Part shown: one piece after another, positions 1 to 10,773 of the stretch | How positions within the stretch are numbered: the stretch's first letter is position 1 | How the letters are laid out: every line of letters begins with the position of its first letter | Assembly (NCBI GenBank): GCA_025667525.1 | Contig: CM046882.1 | Span: forward strand, 216,674,592-216,738,591 | Source of the DNA: Glebionis coronaria | Lineage: Eukaryota; Streptophyta; Magnoliopsida; Asterales; Asteraceae | DNA length: 64,000 bases | Reading direction: 5' to 3' | Made by a program: the position numbers and the translations under genes | The notes under the pieces: generated by a model | The model's database searches: none | Told to the model about the DNA's origin: nothing | The model's input: the letters and a program-made list of their open reading frames with translations, nothing else

Positions 1-1278
1 TGCATTTCCGCTGCTGGTTTAAACCTATTGTAGCTAGGTGTTCCCTCTTCCTCCTTGTCAGGATCAAAGACACTTGAAAAAGATAAATCAAACACATCAT
101 CTGAATCAATATATTTATCAAATCCTAACCCTCTTTTAGTCCTACCAGACATGCTACTATCAATTAATTTTGAAAGATTCTTAGGTGCCTTTTGCCATTT
201 TTCAAATCTCAGAAGTGTAGCATCTAATTTTTCCTTCATCTCTTGTTTTTCTTTGATACTGTCATCTTTTACCTTTCCGGTGTATTTAAGCATATTTGTT
301 TTGTTTTCTAAATCAATGTTTAGTATCCTAATTTTATCCTCGTACTCACGTTGAGTATCTTGAAGCCACCTATTTTGTTGTTCCAATGTTTTTAAAGAAG
401 CCTTATATGCTTGAACCTCTAAAAAATACTTATCATTTTGATCATTTAAGTCATTATATTGGGACAACAATTCTGAATATTTATCATGACAAACAAGAGG
501 ACAATGTTGTACCTGAGGTGAGATGCCCATAAGAGCAAACTCTTCTGCTTCCTCGGTATCAGACAGATTCCCAGCAATCATTGCAAACACATCAGTAGAA
601 GGCTCAGTTGTTTCTAAGGTAGCATTCTGATGATCATTCCAGTTGACCATAGAGTCAACAGACACCAACGCCTTCTTGTCATCCTTCACCTCCTGAATCT
701 TAAAAGTTGAATATCTGCTCTTCTCCTGGTCATGCTTGTTAGGGCATTCCAATGCAAAGTGACCTTGCTGCTGGCAGTTATAGCATCGAACCATGCTTCT
801 GTCAAACCTTGCTGGCTCTCTTGGGTTGTAATTAAATTTTCGACCAACTTTCTTCTCAAACTTTTGAACCCTAAGAGTGAGCATGGCCATCTGCCATTTG
901 AGATCCATTTCATCCAGGTTAAGTTTATCAACCTGTTTGAAGTCATCAAAAGCAAGTTGCTGTTGAGCATCAACGTCAACAACAAAAGAGTGAAGAACAG
1001 CTTCTACCATGCTACCAGACTTGGCTTTAAGTTCAGGAGAAGAAGTATGCTGAAAAGTATGTTGATAAGACACAGTATTGCTTGGGCTACTAGCATAAGA
1101 CATGGGACTGGATCCCATAGAACTCACAAAGGCAGAGTTAGCAGGAGTAGGAAAAGAATCACTTGAGTATCCCCTCACATGAGGCTCAAAGGTTTTGAGC
1201 TTATGAAACAGATCATCAAAATTAAGATAGTCAAGCCCACCTTTTGCTTTGAGAGAGATTACCACCTGATTCCATGAG
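1..1278 (-). pseudogene. gag: Copia A gag, C-terminal part with CCHC zinc knuckle
   Basis: Continuation of the gag that starts at 13047. Deleting Athila-1 and one TAGGG copy keeps the frame. The zinc knuckle CYNCQQQGHFALEC (CX2CX4HX4C, minus strand of 744-785) packages RNA in Copia gag proteins. It is preceded by a Ser/Pro/Thr-rich linker and a helix rich in Leu, Met and Lys. Downstream toward position 1 is a charged stretch rich in Gln, Asn, Lys and Asp that could be coiled coil. I saw no in-frame stop in this part, so it looks younger than its neighbours. Protease and pol would lie off the left edge. Disabled here by the Athila insertion. Confidence 0.85.
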
Positions 1279-1743
1279 TAGGGTGATAGGTGTGAAAACA
1301 CCCATCCTTTTACCACTTATTTCTGGCTAAAACAAGACCAAAACACGTATTTAATATCATTTGTTTGGAATTATGCATGGTTTTTGTGTTTATTGTGTTT
1401 TCAGAGTCAATCGGGAGAATATTAAAGAAAACATGGGATTGCACGGGTTTTATCAAGGAAAAAGACTCAAGACGAAGTCTATTGTCCAAGAGATGCAAAA
1501 GATTTTAAGTCATTGTGCCTATTTGAAGATTTATCGAAGAATAGAGCCAAAGATGAAAGATACATATATGTCGAAGAACTCGAGTCTATTAAACAAAAGA
1601 TTATAAGACGAGTTGGAATTATTCACCGACACTTCTCAAAATCCAAAGTCGGAAACGTTTATTTAAAGAAACGTGAAAATTAAAGAAGAAAGAAGAAAAG
1701 AAGCCCAAACCAAAGCCCATTCACAAGCCCACCATCACACGCC

Positions 1744-1751
1744 TATAAATA
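1744..1751 (+). promoter_or_regulatory. TATA box of Athila-1 5' LTR
   Basis: TATAAATA in the context CCTATAAATAGG, about 460 bp into the LTR, conserved at 11234-11241 in the 3' LTR. The position fits the U3/R boundary of an LTR promoter. The transcription start itself is inferred. Confidence 0.65.
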
Positions 1752-2329
1752 GGAATTTACTTCACAAAATTTGGAGCTAGTTAGTCTTTAGTTAGTTTTC
1801 ACTTTTCATTTTTTCTCTCTAGTTTTAGAGAGAGAAAGTTCTAAACTTTCTCTCACTAGTTTTCATCTTTCTCTCTTTCAAGATCAAACCTTTGTATTGT
1901 TTTTCATTAATCAAGTATAATTTCAAGGTTTTAATCTTTAATCTTATTCTACCTTTCTTTGATTTTGATTCACTTTTGGTACGAATTACTTATGATCCGT
2001 GTTGTTCATCTATGTTTTCGTGCTTAAAAATTTAATCTTTTTATGTTTCCTTAAGTTTCTATACAAATAAGCTTTAAGATCATTGTGCTTATTGGCTTAT
2101 TTGTTAGTTTAGCTTATTTACTTTTTAAAGTTTTAATAAAAAAATACATCTTTTTATTGTTTGATTTATAAGTTTGCTTAATCTAAGTTTAGATAAGTTG
2201 TTATTTGAGCTTATTTGATTTGTTTCATATTAGATTCGTGCTAGTTTTGGAGTTAGCTTATTCACATACCTTATCTCCTAGCTAAAGTTTCGGATCAAAG
2301 GGATATATCGGAAAGGGTGTAAACCCTTT

Positions 2330-2665
2330 TCCGATTTGCACATTCCGAGCAGACACCACCTTTATTCCGATCACTTAGATCGGAAAAGGGTTTTGGGATA
2401 TTCCGATTTACATACTGTTGCCGACATTCCGATTTGGACTTCTTTATTCCATATTCCGATTGAGTTTCGTTTTATATTCCGATTGCATTGTTTTTCCCAC
2501 ATTCCGATTGGTGTAATTTTTCAGCATTCCGATTTGGCTAGCTTCCAAGATATTCCGACAGGAAGGTATTGCCATATTCCGATCAACAGATCGGAATACA
2601 TTCCGATAGTACCATTTTCACCCATTAATCCGATCACTCACTTTTACATATTCCGATTAGGGTTG
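2330..2665 (+). repeat. ATTCCGAT octamer array in Athila-1 LTR
   Basis: About fifteen copies of ATTCCGAT or one-mismatch variants at irregular spacings of roughly 20-40 bp, some paired head-to-head (ATTCCGATC...GATCGGAAT). The array is repeated in the 3' LTR at about 11820-12150. Confidence 0.8.
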
Positions 2666-2962
2666 ATTTTAGTTTCTTATTTTTTTTATGAAGTTCTAAG
2701 TGTTAGTTTTATTTAGTGTTCAAGTATTTTTCTAAATTTGTCTTTAAGTTTTCAAGCTTTTATTTTCAACTCGTATTTAGTTTAACTTTTAAAACTCTTT
2801 TCGCTCATTAAAATTTATATTAATTGTCATTAGTTTAAAATAGATAATCAAACCAACAATTTTTTTTATTAACCAAGAACAAATCATTCCACTTAGAACC
2901 GCGATCAATTCGAGGAGATACCGAGACAAATCTAGAACCCCAATGAAAATATGTGTATCAAA

Positions 2963-2977
2963 TGGCGCCGCTGCCGG
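2963..2977 (+). other. Primer-binding site, tRNA-Asp type (Athila-1)
   Basis: TGGCGCCGCTGCCGG, 2 nt after the LTR end. It differs at one base from the usual tRNA-Asp complement (TGGCGCCGTTGCCGG), the primer typical of Athila elements. Confidence 0.85.
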
Positions 2978-3235
2978 CTCTTCTCGTTAAGATCAACAGT
3001 TTTTTGTGAGAACTTGGATTTTGGGATCCGTTCACCGTGAACGTTACTTTTTTCATAAAAACTTTAAAAAAACAAAAAAACCCTAAAAATATAAAATTTT
3101 CAAAAATCCTAAAAATTAAAAAACATAAAAACCAAAAATATTTTTGCTTTGTTCTTGCCTTGTTAGTTCTTTTGCAGGTGCATGCGTACACGATCAACGT
3201 CTTATCAAGAGCCCGAGCCTCTCGAAAACTTAGAC

Positions 3236-4992
3236 ATGGCCGGTGTATAAAACAACAACAATAACCCACCTCTCAACAACAATAATAAAATAACAATAAC
3301 AATCCACCTCTAAACAATGAGCCTCTACCAGAAAATCGCCCGATGATTGAACTTCTGCAAGCACATGTAGACGGCAACAATGATCCAATTGTCATACCCG
3401 CGATTGCAGCCAACAACTTTGAGCTCAAATCCGGCTTTATCCAGATGGTCTCTGCTCAACCATTCTTGGGACGTACCATTGATGATCAACATGACCACAT
3501 CAAAAGGTTCCTGCAACTCACGAATACGGTCAAATTCAATGGTGTTCCACAAGAGGTAATCCGTTTACAACTTTTTCCTTTCTCCTTAGAGGGACAAGCC
3601 CGGCATTGGCTTGCAAAGGAACCGCCACAAAGTATTCTTACATGGACGGATTTGGAGACCAAGTTCATAAACTATTTTTTCCCACCCTCTCGTACTACCG
3701 CTTTGCGGAATGAAATCATTAATTTTGAACAAAAGTACGATGAGTCTTTTAGTGAATCTTGGGACCGTTTTAAAGATCTTTTAAGAAAATGCCCACAACA
3801 TGGTTTTACCAAAGTGCACCAAATTAACACTTTTTATAATGGTTTAAGCATGAATGACCAAGATTCACTAAACAGTGCCTCGGGGGGTAATATTTTGGTT
3901 AAGACTTCCAATGCCGCTTGGGATATCATTGAGAATAAGTCTCGTGTGCAAACCAAGAGTGTGCGGACCAATGCCGCTAGTGCTAGTACTAGTGACAGCG
4001 ACAAGCGACTTGACAAAATTACTACGCTTCTTGAATCGCTTGTTACCCACACCGCTTACAACACCAACAGCATCAATGCTAAAAACGCTCAAGTCAATGC
4101 TGTAAGCCAACCATGTGAAATATGTGGGGGTCCTCATTCTTACACCACTTGTACCGCCACCCAAGACTATCCTTCTGAGAATGTGAATGCAGCATACGGT
4201 ACATATCCTCCGGCCGCTTATCAAGCTCGTCCTCAAGGTGACCGCAATTTGCTTAGCTACCGCTCTAACAACTTTCTTTCACCACCCGGTTTTCCTCCTA
4301 ACAACCCAAACCAACAGCAAAACCTCAATCGCCCTCGTCAACAACAACAACAACCTCGTGCACCATACATACCACCTCACAAACAACCATATCCACCTCA
4401 AAGAAACAACCAAGTTTACCAACAACCTGCTTATCAACCACCCGCTTACCATGCTCCCCCTCCCAACCAACCCACCGCATTACACCAAGATGTTGAAACC
4501 TACATGCGGACAAATGATGTGATTGTGGAAAATCTCTAGCGGGAAGTGCTCAACTTGAAAGTAGACATGGTGAAACAAGGAAATGATCTGAGAGCTGATA
4601 TGAGAAACACTTTGGCAAGTCAAACGAATGACTTAAAGAACATGATGGTTGGTTTCTTCCAAGGTAATCAATCCTCTTCTTCGGGTACTCTTCCGAGTAA
4701 CTCCGTTGCGATTCCAAGAGGGGAGATGAAAGCAATCACCATTCGCAGTGGCAAAGGTACCAAGGAACCCGAGCTTCCTATACCTCCACCGGTGATTGCG
4801 ACTAAGGAAAACGAGTCACCTGCTCCTCTTCCTCAATCTTCTACTTCCCCAATTTCTCCACCTCTTACTTCTACCCCTCCTCCACCCAAGGATGTGAGTG
4901 ATCCTACTATTCCAAAGCCTTCCTCTTCTTCTGATATATCTTATCCCTCAAGGTTGAGGAAAGAGAAGCTCAAAAGCAAGGACGATATTTAA
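3236..4992 (+). pseudogene. gag: Athila-1 gag
   Basis: The likely original start is the ATG at 3236. A stop and an indel in the AAC/AAT repeats follow, and the clean frame begins at 3343. Order of parts: N-terminal region, a retrotransposon-gag core (motif RHWLAKEPPQSILTW, then KFINYFFP and FYNGL), an incomplete zinc-knuckle-like motif CEICGGPHSYTTC (from about residue 257 of the 3343 frame), a Gln/Pro/Asn-rich linker, and a Ser/Pro-rich tail. A TAG at 4537-4539 and a TAA at 4990-4992 interrupt one continuous frame. Both look like single changes from Gln codons, so this is a decayed gag fused to protease rather than separate genes. The product would form virus-like particles. Confidence 0.85.
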
Positions 4993-6027
4993 GTTTCGAA
5001 CTTTCTCAAAATGTTTAAACAATTGAATTTCAACATCTCCTTCGCTGAGGCTCTCGCTCACATGCCCAAATATGCAAAAATGTTTAAAGATCTTCTTAGC
5101 GACAAGGAGAAGCTTCTTGATATTGCTAACACCCAACTTAATGAGAATTGCTCTGCAGTGCTATTAAGGAAATTGCCAACCAAGCTTGGTGATCCGGGTC
5201 GCTTCTTATTCCCTTGTAACTTCCCGGGAGTAGAGAATTGCATGGCCCTAGCTGATCTAGGTGCCAGTATTAATCTAATGCCTCTAAGCGTTTGGAAACA
5301 ATTATCTCTCCCTGAGCTAGTCCCCACCAAAATGACTTTGGAATTAGCTAATTGTACGGTTGCTTATCCAGTGGGGATAGCCGAAGACGTCTTTGTAGGA
5401 GTCGACAAGTTCACTTTTCCTGCCGATTTCGTTGTCGTTGACTACGACATGGACCCTCGTGTGCCACTGATTGTTGGTCGTCCATTCCTGAGGACCGGTC
5501 GCACTCTCATCGATGTTGAAGCCGGTGAGCTTATCATGAGAGTGGGTGACGATAAAATCGTCTTCAACATGGGAAAGTTGTCTAAACAGCCTTATTCATA
5601 CGAGAGTGTTAATTGTATTGACGTTCTTGATGAGGCTTGTGAAGAACACTTCAAAGATGCTCGTAAAAGTATTCCTACCTCTCCTCCCAATGTTGAGACC
5701 GTTTCCTCTATTGATTCATCACTATCTCTATATGGAGAAAGTGATTTCCTTTGGAAATATTTGGAAGCCACCATGGGAGATGTGAACTTAGCTAATGACG
5801 ATTCTACCACTGATTGGGATGAAGATCTTCGACTCATTGAGAACATTCTTAAACAAGACAATATTTCTCCACCATCTCCCACGGTTATTGCTATCGATGC
5901 TCCGACTTTGAAAACGCCTCCCATCGAAAATCCTCCGGATTTAGAACTTAAGGAGTTGCCACCCCATCTCGAGTACGTGTTCCTTGAAGAAAATAAGAAG
6001 TCGCCCGTCATCATAGCGAAGGAATGA
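4993..6027 (+). pseudogene. pro: Athila-1 aspartic protease region
   Basis: Same frame as gag after the TAA at 4990; the first Met is at 5011. The retroviral-type aspartic protease active site ADLGASINLMP has its Asp at residue 82 (codon 5254), followed by a beta-rich core ending VPLIVGRPFLRTGRTLIDV, the usual second signature. An acidic linker of about 150 residues follows before RT. The frame ends at a TGA at 6025, and pol resumes in another frame with a 4-nt overlap. Because related elements have one continuous gag-pol, I read this as an indel rather than programmed frameshifting. Confidence 0.85.
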
Positions 6028-7871
6028 AAGAAGAAGAAAAATCTCGCCTCATCGCCGTGCTTAAAGATCATAAGAAGGCAATTGCTTGGAAAATTTCTGA
6101 TATCCACGGAATAGATCGGAACTTTTGTACTCACAAGATTCTCATGGAAGATGACTTCAAACCCGAAATCCAGAGCCAAAGAAGGGTTAATCCTCGAATT
6201 CATGACATCAACAAACAAGTGGTTATCAAACATCTAGATGCCGGCTTGATTTACCCCATTTCAGATTCGCCTTGGGTAAGTCCCGTCCATTGTGTGCCCA
6301 AGAAGGGCGGAATAACCGTTGTTTCCAACGAACACAACGAGTTGATTCCCACTCATCTTGTTACTGGGTGGAGAGTTTGTATCGATTATCGCAAACTCAA
6401 TGATGCCACGAGAAAAGATCACTTTCCTCTCCCTTTCATGGATAAAATGCTCGAGCGTCTAGCTAGTAATGACTATTACTGCTTCTTAGACGGTTTCTCC
6501 GAGTATTTTCAAATTCCCATCGATCCCAAGGACCAAGAAAAGACCACATTCACTTGTCCCTACAGAACATTTGCTTACAAACGCATGCCTTTTGGTTTAT
6601 GTAATGCTCATGGGACATTCCAAAGGTGTATGATGGCGATATTCCATGACATGGTTGAAGAAACTATGGAAGTTTTCATGGATGATTTCTCGGTTTATGG
6701 TGATTCTTTCTCTTCTTTCCTTGTCAATTTAGAACGTATGCTTAAGCGGTGTGAAGACACTCGCCTTGTTCTTAATTGGGAAAAATGCCATTTCATGGTA
6801 AAAGAGGGCATCGTGCTAGGACACAAGATCTCCAAAGCCGGTCTTGAAGTGGACCGTGCTAAAGCCGATGTTATTTCTAAGTTGCCTCCACCTTCAACCG
6901 TGAAGGGTGTGAGAAGTTTTCTCGGTCATGCGGGCTTCTACCGTCGATTCATCAAAGATTTTTCTCAAATCGCTCGCCCGATGACCCACCTCTTGGAAAA
7001 AGATACTCCTTTTATTTTTTCCAACGAGTGTATTGAAGCCTTCAACTTGCTTAAGGATAAGCTAACTAAGGCACCCGTTTTGGTTACCCCTAATTGGGAG
7101 CTTCCCTTTGAGTTGATATGCGATGCTCACGACTTTGCTATTGGAGCGGTTTTGGGCCAAAGAGTGAACAAACACTTCCAACCGATCCATTACGCTAGCA
7201 AGACAATGACGGGGGCTCAATTGCATTATACGACAACCGAAAAAGAGCTTTTAGCTGTTGGCTATGCCTTTGAAAAGTTCCGCCCCTATCTTATTCTTTC
7301 CACCACAATTGTTTACACCGATCATTCCGCGTTGAAGTACTTGTTAACTAAACAAGATTCCAAACCAAGACTTCTTCGCTGGGTTTTGCTACTCCAAGAA
7401 TTTAAAATCGAAATTCGCGATAAAAAAGGAGCTGAAAACCTAGCCGCGGATCATCTCAGTAGACTAAAGGATCCTTACCAAGGGGAACATCCGAACAAAG
7501 AGATCAATGACTCTTTTCCCCTGGAGACCTTAATGTCTATCAACTCGACTTCTGATGAAACCCCGTGGTTTGCAGACATTGCAAACTACTTGGCGGGTGA
7601 AGTTCTCGTTGACGGGTTAACATCCCAACAAAAGAAGAAGTTCTTCAAAGACATTAAGACTTACTTTTGGGATGACCCGTATCTTTTCAAACAATGTGCC
7701 GACTTGATTATACGCCGATGTGTTGATGGACCGGCATCTTTAGAAATCCTTGACGCTTTCCACAAAGGACCCACCGGTGGTCACTTTGGTCCCAACTACA
7801 CCGCCAAAAAAGTGTTTGACTCGGGATTTTATTGGCCCACCATTTATCGTGATGCTCACGAGATGGTTTAA
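6024..7871 (+). pseudogene. pol: Athila-1 reverse transcriptase / RNase H and integrase zinc finger
   Basis: The RT domain covers about residues 60-250: [20 protein letters not shown], the [13 protein letters not shown] palm motif, [16 protein letters not shown] and the catalytic pair in FMDDFSVYG (Asp220, Asp221). AHGTF replaces the more usual APGTF. RNase H follows (about residues 335-480) with [14 protein letters not shown] and [10 protein letters not shown]. Near the end is the integrase N-terminal finger ([11 protein letters not shown]). A TAA at 7869 separates it from its Cys pair (RCDVC), which continues in the same frame. FMDDFSVYG is diagnostic of Athila-type Ty3/gypsy pol. Confidence 0.93.
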
Positions 7872-8848
7872 CGTTGTGATGTTTGCCAAAAACAAGGCAA
7901 GATCACACATAGAGACGAGATGACTCAGAATTTCATTCAAGAATGTGAAATCTTTGATGTTTGGGGTATCGACTTTATGGGGCCATTACCTTCCTCTAAA
8001 GGAAACAAATACATCCTTGTAGCTGTTGACTACGTCTCCAAATGGGTTGAAGCCAAATCTTTACCCACTAATGACGCAAGGGTGGTTTGTAACTTTTGGA
8101 AATCGCTGTTCACTAGATTCGGTGTGCCTCGTGCCATTATTAGTGATCGCGGGACTCATTTTTGCAATGACCAATTCGCAAGAGTCATGGCTAAGTATGG
8201 TGTAAATCATCGTCTTTCCACTGCATACCACCCACAAACTAATGGCCAGGCTGAAATATCTAACCGAGGATTAAAGCGAATTCTTGAAAGAACCGCGGGA
8301 GAGCATCGTGCCTCATGGGCTGATAAACTTGATGATGCTTTGTGGGCTTTCGTACCGCATATAAGACTCCGATTGGTTGTACACCATATCGTCTCGTGTA
8401 CGGAAAGGCATGCCACCTCCCCATTGAGTTGGAGCACAAGGCTTACTGGGCCTTGAAGTGGGCTAATTTTGATATCAACAAAGCCGGTGACCTACACAAG
8501 ATCCAACTCAATGAGCTGAATGAACTCCGTAATGAGGCTTATGAAAATTCTTCAATCTATAAGGAGAAGACTAAGCTCATTCACGACTCTAAGATTAAAA
8601 ACCGAGAGTTCCAAGTTGGAGACAAAGTTTTACTTTTTAACTCTCGGTTGAAAATCTTTTCAGGCAAGCTGAAATCTCGTTGGTCCGGCCCATTCACCAT
8701 TGCCCAAATTTTTCCATATGGTACTCTCGAGTTCGCTCAACCTAATGGACCTAATTTTAAGGTGAATGGCCAACGAGTGAAGTTGTACTTTGGTGAGGAC
8801 ATCTCTAATGAGATGATTCCATCCCTCACCATGTTCCCCATGAACTAA
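7872..8848 (+). pseudogene. pol: Athila-1 integrase core and C-terminal domain
   Basis: Continues the pol frame after the TAA at 7869. The Cys pair RCDVCQ completes the zinc finger. The DDE core residues are visible: Asp in GIDFMGPLP, Asp in ISDRGTHF, Glu in [14 protein letters not shown]. Near 8350 one base is missing and the frame changes: upstream reads to 8456 out of frame, while the authentic continuation ([20 protein letters not shown]) runs to 8848. The C-terminus carries a GPF/FPYG module ([15 protein letters not shown]) like the GPY/F domain of gypsy integrases and ends TMFPMN. No chromodomain is seen. Confidence 0.92.
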
Positions 8849-10758
8849 TTTTGGGTCGAGTCAGGCTCGTGACTCGGTTATCAAAAACAAGCGCTCCTCG
8901 GGAGGCAGCCCGAGTATCTATCTTTTTCTGTTTTAACCTCCTAAGTGTAGGGGGACCTATATAGGTGCTTGTGTTTGTGTGGTGATGTGATTACAGGGAT
9001 GAATGCACTTTTGGAACCTTTGAAGAACCGTGCTACCGTGTTATCCGAAATCCGGTTCTATCTCTCAACTATCGTGATACAATTTTCTTCATACTCACAT
9101 TTGAAATTGATCACGTTAGTCGTCTCTTCCTTAGCTTAATTTAACCAACGTGCACAATGTCATAAGTGTAGGGGAGACTTTTCCCACATGCTTAAACATT
9201 GAGGACAATGTTTATCTTAAGTGTAGGGGGACTTCTATCAAAGTTTTAAGTGGACTTTTCCATGAAAATGCCTTCATTTAACCGGAAAATCATCTTTTTC
9301 AACATTTTTCAAATTTTTAATTAACTTTGGCCATTTAGTCGTAATTTTTAAATTTTTATCGTTGCTTTCATATGTATATATCCCGCAATAAAGTCGAAAA
9401 TATTAATAAAGTGGTGTAGCTAGTTTTGAAATCTTTGACATATTAGGCCCGTTGCGATTATTTTGACTCAACCCGAATAGACTTATCCAAGTTTATTCTA
9501 GCTATTATCCTTAACCATGTAGACCTTAATTGGTTTATTAGGCTAAGCATCCACGAGTCTCATTACTTGAGATTTTAAATTGTGGAGAACGAGAAATGAT
9601 AGAGTCAATTATAAGTCGGTATTCTTGCACAAGCTCACTTGGTGTAATTATCTGCCTGTTCTCCCATCACTTGCTAATAATTTATCTGCAATAAGTAAGG
9701 TCGTACGATTTGAAAAGATACTTAGCTTCTAGCCCAAGATCGTTTAAAAGTTGCTCGGTAATGATAAGAGTTTATAGCCAAGGCATAACTTATGAAGCGG
9801 GGCGCGAAGATTGGCGAGTCCGAAAACACCCTAACAAGGCACGAGGATTCCATTTTATTGCTGAAGATCTGAAGTGATGTGAAAAGCATTATTCCCAAAA
9901 TCAATATGAAGGATCAAGACTCACGACAAAAAGCAATCAACTCCCATAAAGATCATGGAGAAGTCTATCCGAAAAGACCCTAACAAGGTATGAGGATAAA
10001 TAGATCCAAGTCCGAAAAGGAGGCGGATCGTTGTATCTCAAAATCCCAATTAGAGATTGAAGAAATAATCATGAAGTCGTGGTCAACAAAGTTGGAGTAC
10101 CCCTATAAAGTCTCCAAGTGAAGAAACTATATAACGAAGAGAAGGCCATTATCTCAAGAACGTCTCTCGAAGATATGAAGTATGAAGTACATGCCAAATA
10201 TCGGCCCGAGAAAGGTCTCAAATCGTGAACCGAGTTATGCCAAGATATGAACTTTTTGATATCCCGAGAAGCAGTTTTAAGAGATTTTGTCCTTTAGCTA
10301 ACTATTGATCAAATCGTCCTACTTTGCTTTCAGCCTAAATAAACTATCAAAATAAGTCCAAAAAATGCATCTTCGTGATCATTCTAAGACAAAAGTAAAA
10401 TATAAGAGATACACCTAGGAATAAGGGAGTTTAAGCATTTAATTAAACCATGTGTGCAAGTGTTTGATTTGCTAACTTATAATAACAATGATCTCGTTTT
10501 TAAGCTTAGTTTGGGGAACGTGAAACTTGAGGGTGATGAATCATCCCAGCACCGAAGCCCTAATGTAAGTCTTAGATCTCTTTGCAAGTTATTTCCACGC
10601 AGCTATTTTCTATCCTTTTGTTTCCTTTAAAGTTTTAATTTCTCTTAGTACTTTAAAATTTTGTTTAGTAGTATGTTAATAAGGCCAAGGTTGATTGATT
10701 ATGAGAAAAGTGTAAACTTGCTTTATCGCTAAGCATTGCATGAGGGCATGGCAATGGT
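8849..10758 (+). other. Athila-1 3' non-coding region
   Basis: About 1.9 kb without a credible ORF, in the place where some Athila elements carry an env-like gene. It is clearly related to 38767-40736 in Athila-2. It holds three internal copies of the polypurine-like TAAGTGTAGGGGGA motif (8942, 9163, 9218) and a hairpin, AAACATTGAGGACAATGTTT (9194-9213), just before the third. Confidence 0.8.
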
Positions 10759-10773
10759 TAAGTGTAGGGGATT
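10759..10773 (+). other. Polypurine tract of Athila-1
   Basis: TAAGTGTAGGGGATT directly abuts the 3' LTR. In this family it is the primer for plus-strand synthesis. Confidence 0.75.

Larger units (their letters stand above)
1284..2960 (+). repeat. Athila-1 5' LTR (1677 bp)
   Basis: Starts TGATAGGTGTG and ends GTGTATCA. The same sequence recurs at 10774-12451. It contains a TATA box at 1744 followed by a pyrimidine-rich TCTCTCTAG region, and later an array of ATTCCGAT octamers (about 2330-2665). The apparent ORF at 2336-2716 reads only through this array and is not regarded as a gene. Confidence 0.95.

Noticed and set aside
686..1166. ORFs at 686-985 (minus) and 732-1166 (plus)
   Set aside because: They lie in other frames over the Copia gag; the true gag frame with the CCHC knuckle is a different minus-strand frame.
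2336..2716. 126-codon ORF (and its copy at 11825-12136)
   Set aside because: It reads through the ATTCCGAT array of the LTR; the protein is a by-product of the repeat.
6024..6027. Programmed -1/+1 frameshift between protease and RT in Athila-1
   Set aside because: No slippery heptamer seen, and the element has several other random lesions; an indel is simpler.
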